From an uncultured Alphaproteobacteria bacterium (GTDB lineage: Bacteria > Pseudomonadota > Alphaproteobacteria > HIMB59 > GCA-002718135), in NCBI GenBank assembly GCA_902571865.1, contig CACGDO010000003.1:1-64000 (forward strand): a DNA stretch of 64,000 nucleotides, written 5' to 3'. Numbering within the stretch: position 1 is the first letter of the stretch; each line of letters begins with the position of its first letter. Under the pieces are notes generated by a model. That model saw only the letters and a list, made by a program, of their open reading frames with translations. It searched no databases and had not been told where the DNA came from. The position numbers were made by a program, and so were the translations under genes. Positions 26,931 through 35,027 of this stretch are shown piece after piece.

Positions 26931-28463
26931 TTAAAGTTCGCTATATTTTGACGCGCCATAATTGGAGTTGATATCCCAATTTGGGAACACCCAATCATCA
27001 CGAGTAACGTTAGCACCATCTGCCCTTGCTTCTTCAACTGCTTGATCAAGCGCATCTTCATATCTCTGGTTACAATCTTTTAGTTGTGCTTCGACACCTT
27101 TAAGTTGTCCAGTATATAGCCCTTGAATAACTAAAGCTAAAGATGGGTCTGGAACTCTAGACTTAGCAGCTACAACACCTACATCTTTATTTCTAACTAT
27201 TGGATTTGGTCCAACAAGTAGATTTTCAGCAAACATTGCAAGTGCTTGAGCTGATGGTCCAGTCAAACCAGCTTTTGCAACTGCTTCTGGATTAACAGCA
27301 GGATCTGCTGCACCAACAGTTTGTGCCCAATAAATTTGACCTTGCTCAGTTCCCATAAATCTAATTAGGTCACCAGCAAATGGTCCCATTGTACTATTAG
27401 CACTTAACCAAAGCGTATTTGATCCACCCTCTGCAATATAAAGTGGTTGAGCTTTTTTTCCATCTGGAACAGGCTCACTAGCAATACCGTATTTCCACTC
27501 TGGAGCATCTCTACCCCAAACTCCAATACACCAAGGACCTTGGAATATCATTCCTGCTGCACCTTGAGGCATAAGAGCTCTAGCTTGAGGAGCGTTCATA
27601 CTCATGACACCAGGGAAAGCACTTCCATCAGATTTTAATTGAAGAAGTAATTCAACTGCTTCCATATATTGATCAGAAGCAATTTGGAATTTACCATTTT
27701 GGAAATTAATGTGTCTATTTGTAAAGCCACCTCTTCCTCCATGTGCTCCAGCTACTTGACCAAAAGTGTGAACAACATCTTCCCATCGATTAACTTGGTT
27801 TCCACCAATAATCCAACCATAATACTGACCATTACCTCTTTTAGTAATTTTTTTAGCAGCATCTCTGATTTCAGAATATGTCATACGACCAGCTTGAGGA
27901 TCATAACCAGCCTCACTCATATATTTTTCACTATAGAGAAGACAAGTTCCTGTTCTTTTGTTAGCTGTTAAGCATAAACCATATGTCTTTCCATTGAATT
28001 GGTTGACACCAGGTAAATAAACTCCAGCAGGGAAATTTGCTAACCATTCATCGAGGTTTTCAATGTAATCATCCCAAGGTTGAACCCAACCTTCAGATAC
28101 AGCAACACCTGGATCCATTCCTATCGGTAATTGGAATACATCATGAACAGTTCCATTTCTTATAGCGATTGGAACAATTTTATTTATTTCTTTCCATGGC
28201 AAACCATCATATTCAATAGTGATACCTCTTGAAGCTGCATATTCTGGAAAAAGTTTTTTCCAAAAGACACCTTTCATGTCACCACTATCAATCCATCTCA
28301 TATTACCACCTGTTGTTGGTAATGGTTTAAGTGGATCAGGAATATTAAATTCTCCAGCAAATAGTTTTGAAGGAATAGATCCTGCTGACATCATTGCACC
28401 AGCAGCAAGAGCACCCTTCATTACTGTACGTCTAGAGATTTTTAAATCTTTTTTCTTTTTCAT
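26931..28463 (-). CDS. Tat-exported ABC transporter solute-binding protein (CUT1, sulfatase operon)
   Basis: The 510-residue protein has a twin-arginine leader: SRRTVMKGALAAGAMMSAGS follows a Lys-rich n-region, so it is folded before export. The mature part is a large family 1 solute-binding protein (DVFQLPIGMDPG, MIFQGPWCIGVWG), longer than most at about 470 residues, suggesting a bulky ligand. A strong GGGAGGA lies 5-6 bp before the ATG. It is the first gene of the operon running through two permeases, four sulfatases, the 92-aa protein and PhyH, and it is divergent from the glyoxalase-like gene. A sulfated saccharide ligand is inferred. Confidence 0.9.
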   Translation of the reverse strand: MKKKKDLKISRRTVMKGALAAGAMMSAGSIPSKLFAGEFNIPDPLKPLPTTGGNMRWIDSGDMKGVFWKKLFPEYAASRGITIEYDGLPWKEINKIVPIAIRNGTVHDVFQLPIGMDPGVAVSEGWVQPWDDYIENLDEWLANFPAGVYLPGVNQFNGKTYGLCLTANKRTGTCLLYSEKYMSEAGYDPQAGRMTYSEIRDAAKKITKRGNGQYYGWIIGGNQVNRWEDVVHTFGQVAGAHGGRGGFTNRHINFQNGKFQIASDQYMEAVELLLQLKSDGSAFPGVMSMNAPQARALMPQGAAGMIFQGPWCIGVWGRDAPEWKYGIASEPVPDGKKAQPLYIAEGGSNTLWLSANSTMGPFAGDLIRFMGTEQGQIYWAQTVGAADPAVNPEAVAKAGLTGPSAQALAMFAENLLVGPNPIVRNKDVGVVAAKSRVPDPSLALVIQGLYTGQLKGVEAQLKDCNQRYEDALDQAVEEARADGANVTRDDWVFPNWDINSNYGASKYSEL

Positions 28464-28536
28464 TAATTCCTCCCTATTTACTTTTTATCTTACGTGAAAT
28501 AAGCAAAATAACAATTGAAAATAAATTTAAAAATGT

Positions 28537-28552
28537 GTTAATATTTATTAAC
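28537..28552. promoter_or_regulatory. Inverted repeat upstream of the glyoxalase-like gene
   Basis: GTTAATA and TATTAAC arms of 7 bp surround a 2-bp spacer, ending 4 bp before the ATG at 28557. The 14-bp core TTAATAAATATTAA (read on the minus strand) recurs in the larger dyad before galE. It lies between the divergent glyoxalase-like gene and the sulfatase operon, where a repressor site is plausible. The AT-rich background makes chance possible. Confidence 0.3.
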
Positions 28553-28556
28553 TTAT

Positions 28557-28982
28557 ATGAAATATTTACACACAATGGTGAGGGTTGAGAATATTGATGC
28601 TTCGCTAGACTTTTATTGTAACAAACTTGGATTAAAAGAAGTACGACGAGTTGAAAACGAAAAAGGTCGTTTCACCTTAATATTTTTAGGTGCTGAAAAT
28701 AGTGATGAAAGAACCGGTCTTCTTGAATTAACTTACAATTGGGATCCAGAAAAATATACTGGGGGCAGAAACTTTGGTCATCTAGCTTACAGTGTTAACA
28801 ATATTTATGAAGTGTGTGAAAAATTAATGAACAACGGCGTCACAATTAATAGACCACCGCGTGATGGACATATGGCTTTTGTTCGCTCTCCTGACGGAAT
28901 TTCTATTGAGATCTTGCAAGAAGGTGAATCTTTACCTGAACAAGAACCATGGAAGTCTATGGAAAATTCTGGTTCTTGGTAG
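28557..28982 (+). CDS. Glyoxalase I-like protein (VOC superfamily)
   Basis: The 141-residue protein keeps the four glyoxalase I metal ligands in order: His5 (KYLHTMVRV), Glu57 (LLELTYNW), His75 (NFGHLAYSV) and Glu118 (ISIEIL). The best call is lactoylglutathione lyase, which detoxifies methylglyoxal with glutathione in the cytoplasm. In an island of sugar catabolism it would deal with methylglyoxal from triose intermediates. It is alone on the plus strand, divergent from the sulfatase operon and convergent with the desaturase-fold gene 1 bp away. Confidence 0.85.
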   Translation: MKYLHTMVRVENIDASLDFYCNKLGLKEVRRVENEKGRFTLIFLGAENSDERTGLLELTYNWDPEKYTGGRNFGHLAYSVNNIYEVCEKLMNNGVTINRPPRDGHMAFVRSPDGISIEILQEGESLPEQEPWKSMENSGSW

Positions 28983-28983
28983 T

Positions 28984-29967
28984 TTAATTATTTAATTTAA
29001 CTTTATAATATTTATTTTGATCAGTAGCTAAAGCTATGACAGCTGGCAAAACTTTTTTATAAAAATCAAAAAGACTACTAAATGGTTTTGGTAGCTCGTT
29101 ATCAATTTCTTTTCGTAATTTTTTTAAATTGTATGAAGGCACCATGGGAAACATATGATGTTCTAAATGATACTCCATATGCCAATATAAAAAACTTAAT
29201 ATTGGATTTATTCTTACAGAATAAGTACTTAAACGATGATCCTTTGTATCAACTTTCGCAGCTAGGTGTTGGGTCACATTAATAGCAAACCAAATTGGCT
29301 TCCCAATATAGGTTGGCAAAATAATATAAATAATTGGTAAAAAAGAGCCAATATAAAAAGAGTAAGTAAATACCAAAACCCAAATTAAGACATACAATCT
29401 GGAGTTCCAAAGAATTTTTTTCTTTTCTTCTTTAGGCGCTGTTATATCAATAACTGGAGTGAATTTTCCAAAAGCATGTTTTAAAACTTCAAACTTAATT
29501 AATTTATGTGGGTATAATAAATCTGTAAGAGGTATAAAATTCAAAAAGAATGCAAATAATTCTATCGGTCTTGATACTTGTATTTCGTGATCATAATCAT
29601 CTTCTGTTTGTAATGTTTTTGAATGATGAAAAGTATGACTCCAACGCCATCTAAAACCTTCAAAGTCACACATGAAAGAACTGATGTGATAAAAAAATTC
29701 ATTTATCCAACGAGTCTTGAATGCAGTTCGATGAACAGTTTCATGCCAGTTCGCTACACTGAATGCATAAATTGTACCATAAATAAAAAAGAATAGATAT
29801 GTCCACCACGTACCTAAAGTAATGTATGCTAAATATCCTGAAACAAATAAGGACAAAAAATAAAAGAAGAAATGGATTAGTCCAGGTAGATCTCTTCTTT
29901 TACTTAAGGCTTTTAATTTTTTTCTATCGATTTCTGGTCTGTACCAATCATCGAGATTAACTTCCAT
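28984..29967 (-). CDS. Fatty acid desaturase-fold membrane oxygenase (MocD-like)
   Basis: The 327-residue membrane protein has three His boxes of the di-iron desaturase/hydroxylase family: HETVH (75-79), HTFHH (111-115) and HLEHH (near 285), with four to six hydrophobic segments. The family includes lipid desaturases, alkane hydroxylases and MocD, the oxygenase used for rhizopine O-demethylation. The last gene of the CUT2 operon with PhyH 2, it more likely acts on an imported small molecule than on lipid, but this is inference from position. It needs an electron donor; a Rieske-like ferredoxin gene lies 12 kb away at 41779. Confidence 0.8.
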   Translation of the reverse strand: MEVNLDDWYRPEIDRKKLKALSKRRDLPGLIHFFFYFLSLFVSGYLAYITLGTWWTYLFFFIYGTIYAFSVANWHETVHRTAFKTRWINEFFYHISSFMCDFEGFRWRWSHTFHHSKTLQTEDDYDHEIQVSRPIELFAFFLNFIPLTDLLYPHKLIKFEVLKHAFGKFTPVIDITAPKEEKKKILWNSRLYVLIWVLVFTYSFYIGSFLPIIYIILPTYIGKPIWFAINVTQHLAAKVDTKDHRLSTYSVRINPILSFLYWHMEYHLEHHMFPMVPSYNLKKLRKEIDNELPKPFSSLFDFYKKVLPAVIALATDQNKYYKVKLNN

Positions 29968-29981
29968 GCTAGATAGTTATA

Positions 29982-30917
29982 TTAATTATCCCAACGATCT
30001 AACCATGACCCATCAACAGTAGAGTCAAATTGATCTTTTTTTGAAGTCCCTCTAAATTTTGTGTGTTGCTCTTCATAACCTTTGAACCAAGAATCCCAAT
30101 CAGCTGTATAGCTTGGGTCTTCTGATTTTCTCATTATGATTGGATCAACTAAACCAGTATGAAAACCTGCTTCATCTTTTGGATTTTGAAATCTTAGATC
30201 AACACTCCATCTTACATCATCAGATAAATTTTCAAGTGATCGATGAGGTACTAATTGATGTAAAAACAAAACTGAACCAGCCTTCATTTCACAAGTAACG
30301 ACTTTCTCCTCTGGAATATCTTTCTCTTCAATAAATAAATACCAAGAATCTTTTACTGAACCATCTTTCTTTTCTAATTTATGATTTAAAACTCTTTCAG
30401 GTCTATGTCCTCCAGGAACAACTTGCATGCATCCATTATGTTTATTTACATCTAGAAATGGAATCCACGCAGCAGGCTGAGTGGTTTTTTCTGCTCCATC
30501 TTTTAAATAAGCAGAATCTTGGTGCCATGGAACTGTCATCCTAGCTGTCTGAGGTGTTTTAGATCTAATATTCCAAACTGGATGACCTGAAATATCTTTG
30601 CCTACCCAATTTTCAACCATATCTAAAAGTTTTTTTGATCCCCATAGGTTAGCGAGTGCTGGTTTTAATTCACCTCTATGATGAATCAAAACAGAAGAAC
30701 CTTTAAAATCTCTTTCGAGAGCAGCTAGTCTTTTAAAAACATCTTTATCATCATGTTTGTTTGTAATTTTTCCAGCTTGAAAAGCTTTTTCTGCAAAATC
30801 ATCAACAATTTCTTCAAACTCATTTAAGATAGGATTTAAATCATCCATGTTAAAAACATTTTCAACGATCGTATAACCTTCTTCGTTGTATTGTTTTATT
30901 TGCGCATCACTAATCAT
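29982..30917 (-). CDS. Phytanoyl-CoA dioxygenase (PhyH) family protein 2
   Basis: About 311 residues with the Fe(II)/2-oxoglutarate site His132-x-Asp134 (PWHQDSAY), His225 (QLVPHRSL) and Arg237 (DDVRWSVD). VPGGHR is the PhyH-type loop. I use ATG 30917, preceded by GGGAGGA; the frame to 30929 needs a TTG. It follows the CUT2 ATPase by 14 bp and precedes the desaturase-fold oxygenase, so two oxidative enzymes sit at the end of one transport operon. Only distant resemblance is seen to the PhyH gene at 17944. The substrate is unknown; ectoine-type hydroxylases also belong to this family. Confidence 0.88.
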   Translation of the reverse strand: MISDAQIKQYNEEGYTIVENVFNMDDLNPILNEFEEIVDDFAEKAFQAGKITNKHDDKDVFKRLAALERDFKGSSVLIHHRGELKPALANLWGSKKLLDMVENWVGKDISGHPVWNIRSKTPQTARMTVPWHQDSAYLKDGAEKTTQPAAWIPFLDVNKHNGCMQVVPGGHRPERVLNHKLEKKDGSVKDSWYLFIEEKDIPEEKVVTCEMKAGSVLFLHQLVPHRSLENLSDDVRWSVDLRFQNPKDEAGFHTGLVDPIIMRKSEDPSYTADWDSWFKGYEEQHTKFRGTSKKDQFDSTVDGSWLDRWDN

Positions 30918-30931
30918 AATTCCTCCCAAAA

Positions 30932-31669
30932 TTATCCATTCACTAATAAATCAGTTAGATGATCTATTGTGGTATCTTTTTTTTCCATGTCAGCAATTTT
31001 TTCACCTCTAGCCATAACACATAAATGATCAGCAATTGGATAAACATGACTTAAGTTGTGAGTAATAAATATTGATGTCACACCTTGGCTTTTTAATCCT
31101 TCAACGAACTTTAATACTTTATTTGTTTCTTTTACGGACAAGTGGTTTGTTGGTTCATCTAATATTAAAACTTTTGATTTAAAATACATTGCTCTTGCAA
31201 TAACAACACCTTGTCTTTCTCCTCCTGATAATTGGTTAACTGGAGTATCTGGAGATCGAAGATGTAGTTCCACATCTGTTAATGCTTTCATAGCATCATC
31301 CTGCATGGTTTTAGTTTTCATTAAACCAAAAGAGCCAACATTATATTGAGTCTGTTCACGTCCAATAAAAATATTTCTTGCAATAGACATTTCAGGAATC
31401 AAAGCTGAATACTGATAAATTGTTTCAATCCCTAAGTTCATTGCTTCCTTTGTAGATTTAAATTTGACCTTATTACCTTCAAAATATATATGACCTGAAT
31501 CAGGTTGATGTGCACCAGATAAGATTTTAATTAATGTTGATTTACCAGCACCATTATCGCCAATAAGACCAACAACAGAATCTTTTTTTATCTTTAGGCT
31601 TAAATCTTTTAAAGCATGAACTCCAGAATAGTATTTGTTTAGACCCTCGCAAACTATTATGTCTTCCAT
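30932..31669 (-). CDS. CUT2 sugar ABC transporter ATPase (single domain)
   Basis: The 245-residue ATPase has Walker A GDNGAGKS, signature LSGGERQG and Walker B VLILDEPTN. It is a single nucleotide-binding domain like FrcA, not the tandem RbsA form. It powers import together with the permease 2 bp upstream and the binding protein at 32706. The YQYSALIPEMSIARNIFIGRE block is typical of CUT2 ATPases. Ribose, fructose, xylose or inositol are all possible ligands for the family. Confidence 0.92.
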   Translation of the reverse strand: MEDIIVCEGLNKYYSGVHALKDLSLKIKKDSVVGLIGDNGAGKSTLIKILSGAHQPDSGHIYFEGNKVKFKSTKEAMNLGIETIYQYSALIPEMSIARNIFIGREQTQYNVGSFGLMKTKTMQDDAMKALTDVELHLRSPDTPVNQLSGGERQGVVIARAMYFKSKVLILDEPTNHLSVKETNKVLKFVEGLKSQGVTSIFITHNLSHVYPIADHLCVMARGEKIADMEKKDTTIDHLTDLLVNG

Positions 31670-31671
31670 CT

Positions 31672-32652
31672 TTAATCCTCTGCCTTGTTTTGACCAATTC
31701 GTGTTGCTCTTCTACTTATATAAGTATTAAACACTACGGCTATTATAATTAAAGAACCTAAACCTGCTCTAAACCATTCCGCATCTATTCTAGCCATAAT
31801 GATTCCACTTTCTAAAAACCTGATTAGTATTGCGCCAATAACGGCACCAAAAACTGTTCCAATACCTCCAAATAAACTGACACCGCCAATAACTGCTGCA
31901 GCAATTGACTCTAGTTCTAATAAGTATCCTTGAGATGGTAATGGTGCTTCCAATCTAAATGTTTGAATCATTCCAGCAAAGCCAGCTAAGAAACCACATA
32001 AGATGAAACAAAACATTTTAACGTTTCCAGTCTTTATTCCCATTGAAGATGCTGCGTTTTGATCTCCGCCAGTTGCATAGATCCAGTTACCAACATTACT
32101 TCTGTGAAGCATAACACCTAAAACTACAGCAACTAAAAGAGCCCAGTACAATGAAGCTCTAAATAACTCAAATTGATAAACGAATAACTCATTTGGTAAA
32201 ATATGAGGAAACGGCGGTGGAAATCCTGCAGTAGCTACAGTTGTAAGACTTCTAGCAATATAGAGCATTCCAAGAGTTGCAATGAAAGAAGGTATTCCAA
32301 ATCTTAAGGTAATAAATCCATTAACGAAACCAACAATAATACCAATCATTAATCCTAGAAAAATAGCAAACCAAGGCGGTATCCCTTGATGTACCATTTG
32401 TACAATAGTCATCGGGACTAATGCAAAAACAGAGCCTACAGATAAATCAAATTCACCTGAGATCATTAATATTGCAATCCCAATAGCAACAATAATATAT
32501 TCGGGTGTAATTCCCATAACTATTCTTATATTTCTTGCATCTAAAAATCTTTCATTAGCAATATAAAATCCAATCATTATTGCTAGAAACATTAAGAAGG
32601 TTGCTACTTCTGGTCTTACTAATAAGCTTCTAAGACTAAAATTTTTACTCAT
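31672..32652 (-). CDS. CUT2 sugar ABC transporter permease (RbsC type)
   Basis: The 326-residue membrane protein has eight to ten helices. ISGEFDLSVGSVFAL and IAAAVIGGVSLFGGIGTVFGA are hallmarks of RbsC/FrcC/XylH permeases. It forms the inner-membrane channel with the ATPase gene that starts 2 bp later. A full intrinsic terminator (32671-32698) lies between it and the binding-protein gene upstream, so its expression depends on read-through or an unseen promoter. Confidence 0.93.
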   Translation of the reverse strand: MSKNFSLRSLLVRPEVATFLMFLAIMIGFYIANERFLDARNIRIVMGITPEYIIVAIGIAILMISGEFDLSVGSVFALVPMTIVQMVHQGIPPWFAIFLGLMIGIIVGFVNGFITLRFGIPSFIATLGMLYIARSLTTVATAGFPPPFPHILPNELFVYQFELFRASLYWALLVAVVLGVMLHRSNVGNWIYATGGDQNAASSMGIKTGNVKMFCFILCGFLAGFAGMIQTFRLEAPLPSQGYLLELESIAAAVIGGVSLFGGIGTVFGAVIGAILIRFLESGIIMARIDAEWFRAGLGSLIIIAVVFNTYISRRATRIGQNKAED

Positions 32653-32670
32653 ATTTTTATAATTAAAAAA

Positions 32671-32698
32671 AACCAGGCTCTATTTAAAGAGCCTGGTT
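32671..32698 (-). terminator. Intrinsic terminator after binding-protein gene 3
   Basis: A perfect 11-bp GC-rich stem (32671-32681 with 32688-32698, 6-nt loop) is followed on the minus-strand RNA by a run of eight U. It is a textbook rho-independent terminator, located directly behind the binding-protein stop at 32706 and ahead of its permease gene. Confidence 0.9.
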
Positions 32699-32705
32699 AA
32701 GATAT

Positions 32706-33671
32706 TTATCTAACTGACATTCCTTTGAATGATCTGATTGTTTCAACATCAGAAGGACCAATCATAGCTTTACCAGTATTGATATCTAGTGCACTTAAAC
32801 CATACTTGTTCATTAAGTATAATTGGTGAACTGACATGTAACCTTGGTAGTATGGTTGTTGGTCAACTGTTAGTTGAACATAACCTTTGTCCATTTCTTC
32901 GAAAACTACGTCAACTAAGTCAAAACCAGCAAGAAGTATTTCTCCAGGTCCATAACCTAAGTTTCTTACCGCTTGAGCTGCACCAGCTTCCCAGAAACCT
33001 ACATCAAGATATGCAGTTGTATTTGGGTTAGCTTGAACATAAGCTGCCACTCTGTTTCCAACAGTTGAAAGATCTAGGCCTGACTCGATTTTCTCATAAG
33101 TTACTTTTCTGTCAGGGTTAGCTGCTTTGTAATCTTCCATGAAACGTGCAATACCGTTTCCTCTAGTGTATGCCCATGATTGGTTCATATCTGCAACACC
33201 GATTAGAACGTGAATATCTCCATCAGGAAACATTTCAGAAAGATTAGCTGTTAATTCATAACCAGCTGCTTCTAAGTCTTGTCCAACATATGCTAGTCTG
33301 TTACTACCAGCAGCACCTTCTGGATCATCAGTATTAGCTGTAATTACTGGAATACCAGCAGCTAATGCTTCATCAACTGCAGCATCAAAGATAGTTGGGT
33401 TAGTAATTGTAGTTACGATACCATCAACACCTTGAGCAATTGAAGATTCTAAGTTTTGTAACTGCTCTTGTTGGTCTCCATCACCTGAAAGAGTTAACAT
33501 TTGGCAATCAGCATTGATTTGTGCACAAGCATCTTTAAAACCTTTGTGAACAGCTGCCCAGAAAGCATTGTTTGTATCACTGTGCATTACGAAGTTAAAT
33601 TTGTATTCTGCTTTCGCTGAAGTAGCAAATAGCGCTACAGAAGCAAGAATAATTGAAGCAATTTTTTTCAT
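32706..33671 (-). CDS. CUT2 ABC transporter sugar-binding protein B
   Basis: The 321-residue periplasmic protein has a Sec signal (KKIASIILASVALFATSAKA, cleavage after AKA) and a type I periplasmic-binding fold of the RbsB/LacI-like class: FVMHSDTNNAFWAAV, GVDGIVTTITNP, AYLDVGFWEAGA, ILLAGFDLVD. It delivers a monosaccharide or cyclitol to the permease and ATPase downstream. AGGAGGAATGC places the start at 33671. The 112-bp gap upstream, after the Gfo gene, probably holds its own promoter. The ligand is not deducible; the sequence differs clearly from binding protein A at 35028. Confidence 0.9.
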   Translation of the reverse strand: MKKIASIILASVALFATSAKAEYKFNFVMHSDTNNAFWAAVHKGFKDACAQINADCQMLTLSGDGDQQEQLQNLESSIAQGVDGIVTTITNPTIFDAAVDEALAAGIPVITANTDDPEGAAGSNRLAYVGQDLEAAGYELTANLSEMFPDGDIHVLIGVADMNQSWAYTRGNGIARFMEDYKAANPDRKVTYEKIESGLDLSTVGNRVAAYVQANPNTTAYLDVGFWEAGAAQAVRNLGYGPGEILLAGFDLVDVVFEEMDKGYVQLTVDQQPYYQGYMSVHQLYLMNKYGLSALDINTGKAMIGPSDVETIRSFKGMSVR

Positions 33672-33783
33672 GCATTCCTCCTATAAATAATATTTACCTA
33701 ACAAGAATAAGTACGTAAAACAAGGAGAAATATCCGTAATTTGAATGTAAAATTATCGCACTGAGCAGTAAAATTTAAATTTT

Positions 33784-34935
33784 TTATAATTTTTTTAAGA
33801 TCTGTCTCACGAAATCATCATGCATTGGTTCAGGCTTCACACACGAAGAACGGAGCTCTACTTCCACTTTATAAATTGAAGAAATCATCGCACATTCAAT
33901 TACATCTAAAACGTGAAGAGCAAGTTCTCCATTACACCTATGCATTCTATTATTTTCGATAGCGTCAATCATTTCAGCTAACCCAATACCCCTGTAGTTT
34001 GCTTGTTTAGGCGCCTCATTACTTCTTCCACTATGGTTAACAATATTTGTTTTTCCAAGGGGTTTATCTTCGACGCTAATATCTTTCCATTCAGATCCAA
34101 ACTCACCAGATATGGAAACTGGACCACCAAACATATTTGGATCAGGAACTACTATTGAACCTTTCGTTCCATAAAGCTCCATATGATTACGTTTATGATT
34201 TAAAACATCAAATGAAATGAAACCTTGAATGATAGCTTTATTTTGAAACTCAATATTAAACATATAAGAAGTTGGAATTTCAACATTAAAAGTTTCTCCT
34301 TTTTTAGGACCAGCTTTGTATTCTCTTTTATCAGAAAATTTAGCTCCTCTTCCTCTTATATTTTTTACGGGACCTAGAAGATTAACAAGGGTGGTAAAAA
34401 AATATGGACCCATGTCTATTACAGGTCCTCCTCCTTCTTGAAACCAAGACTCAGGACTTGGATGAAAATCTTGAACGCCAGGAAAAGCAAATATAAAATT
34501 ACCAGTCAGAACTTGTCCAATATCATTGTTGTCAATTAAATTTCGTGTAAGTTGCCCTCCTCCTCCTAAAAAAGTATCGGGTGCATTCCCAATGTAGAGA
34601 CTATTTTTTTTTGCTAAATTTAATAATTCTTTTGCTTCATCAAACTTAACACTCATTGGTTTTTCACAATAGACATGTTTATTTGCCTCAAGAGCTCTTT
34701 TAGATATTTCATAATGAGCTTGGGGAATTGTGAGATTAAGAATGATGTCTACATTCTTGTCATTAAGTATTTCATCAACTGATAAAGGAATAATATTATA
34801 TTGATCAGCCGTTTTTTTAGCGGCATCTAAATTAATATCAGCACAAGCAACAAAATTTATATTATTGAAATATTCCTGAGCCCTGAAGTAGGTCTCTGCA
34901 ATATTACCACAACCAATCAGTCCGATATTTTTCAT
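33784..34935 (-). CDS. Gfo/Idh/MocA family dehydrogenase (paralogue of 12182-13327)
   Basis: The 383-residue enzyme has Rossmann start KNIGLIGCGNIAETYF, EKPMSVKF with the family catalytic Lys, and the C-terminal domain with GGGPVIDMGPYFF. It oxidises or reduces a sugar or inositol hydroxyl using NAD(P). It shares long stretches with the Gfo protein of the thu-like operon, including NAPDTFLG versus CAPDTFLG, so the two arose by duplication and now serve separate transporters. It lies between two CUT2 systems, after a terminator behind binding protein A. Inositol or inosose dehydrogenase activity is possible given IolD nearby. Confidence 0.9.
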   Translation of the reverse strand: MKNIGLIGCGNIAETYFRAQEYFNNINFVACADINLDAAKKTADQYNIIPLSVDEILNDKNVDIILNLTIPQAHYEISKRALEANKHVYCEKPMSVKFDEAKELLNLAKKNSLYIGNAPDTFLGGGGQLTRNLIDNNDIGQVLTGNFIFAFPGVQDFHPSPESWFQEGGGPVIDMGPYFFTTLVNLLGPVKNIRGRGAKFSDKREYKAGPKKGETFNVEIPTSYMFNIEFQNKAIIQGFISFDVLNHKRNHMELYGTKGSIVVPDPNMFGGPVSISGEFGSEWKDISVEDKPLGKTNIVNHSGRSNEAPKQANYRGIGLAEMIDAIENNRMHRCNGELALHVLDVIECAMISSIYKVEVELRSSCVKPEPMHDDFVRQILKKL

Positions 34936-34979
34936 AATTTGTTTCTATAAATCAATTGTAAAAAATGGAATAGTAAAAA

Positions 34980-35007
34980 AAAAGGCCGTAAAAAATTACG
35001 GCCTTTT
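34980..35007 (-). terminator. Intrinsic terminator after binding-protein gene A
   Basis: A perfect 12-bp stem (34980-34991 with 34996-35007, 4-nt loop) has a GGCCG core and is followed on the minus-strand RNA by about seven U. It lies 20 bp after the binding-protein stop and ahead of the Gfo gene, whose start is at 34935. Confidence 0.9.
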
Positions 35008-35027
35008 AAAAATAATTTTACTTAGAC

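Noticed and set aside
28219-28497. 92-codon plus-strand frame over the start of the Tat binding protein
   Set aside because: It is antisense to the Tat leader and mature N-terminus, has no ribosome-binding site and no protein-like character.
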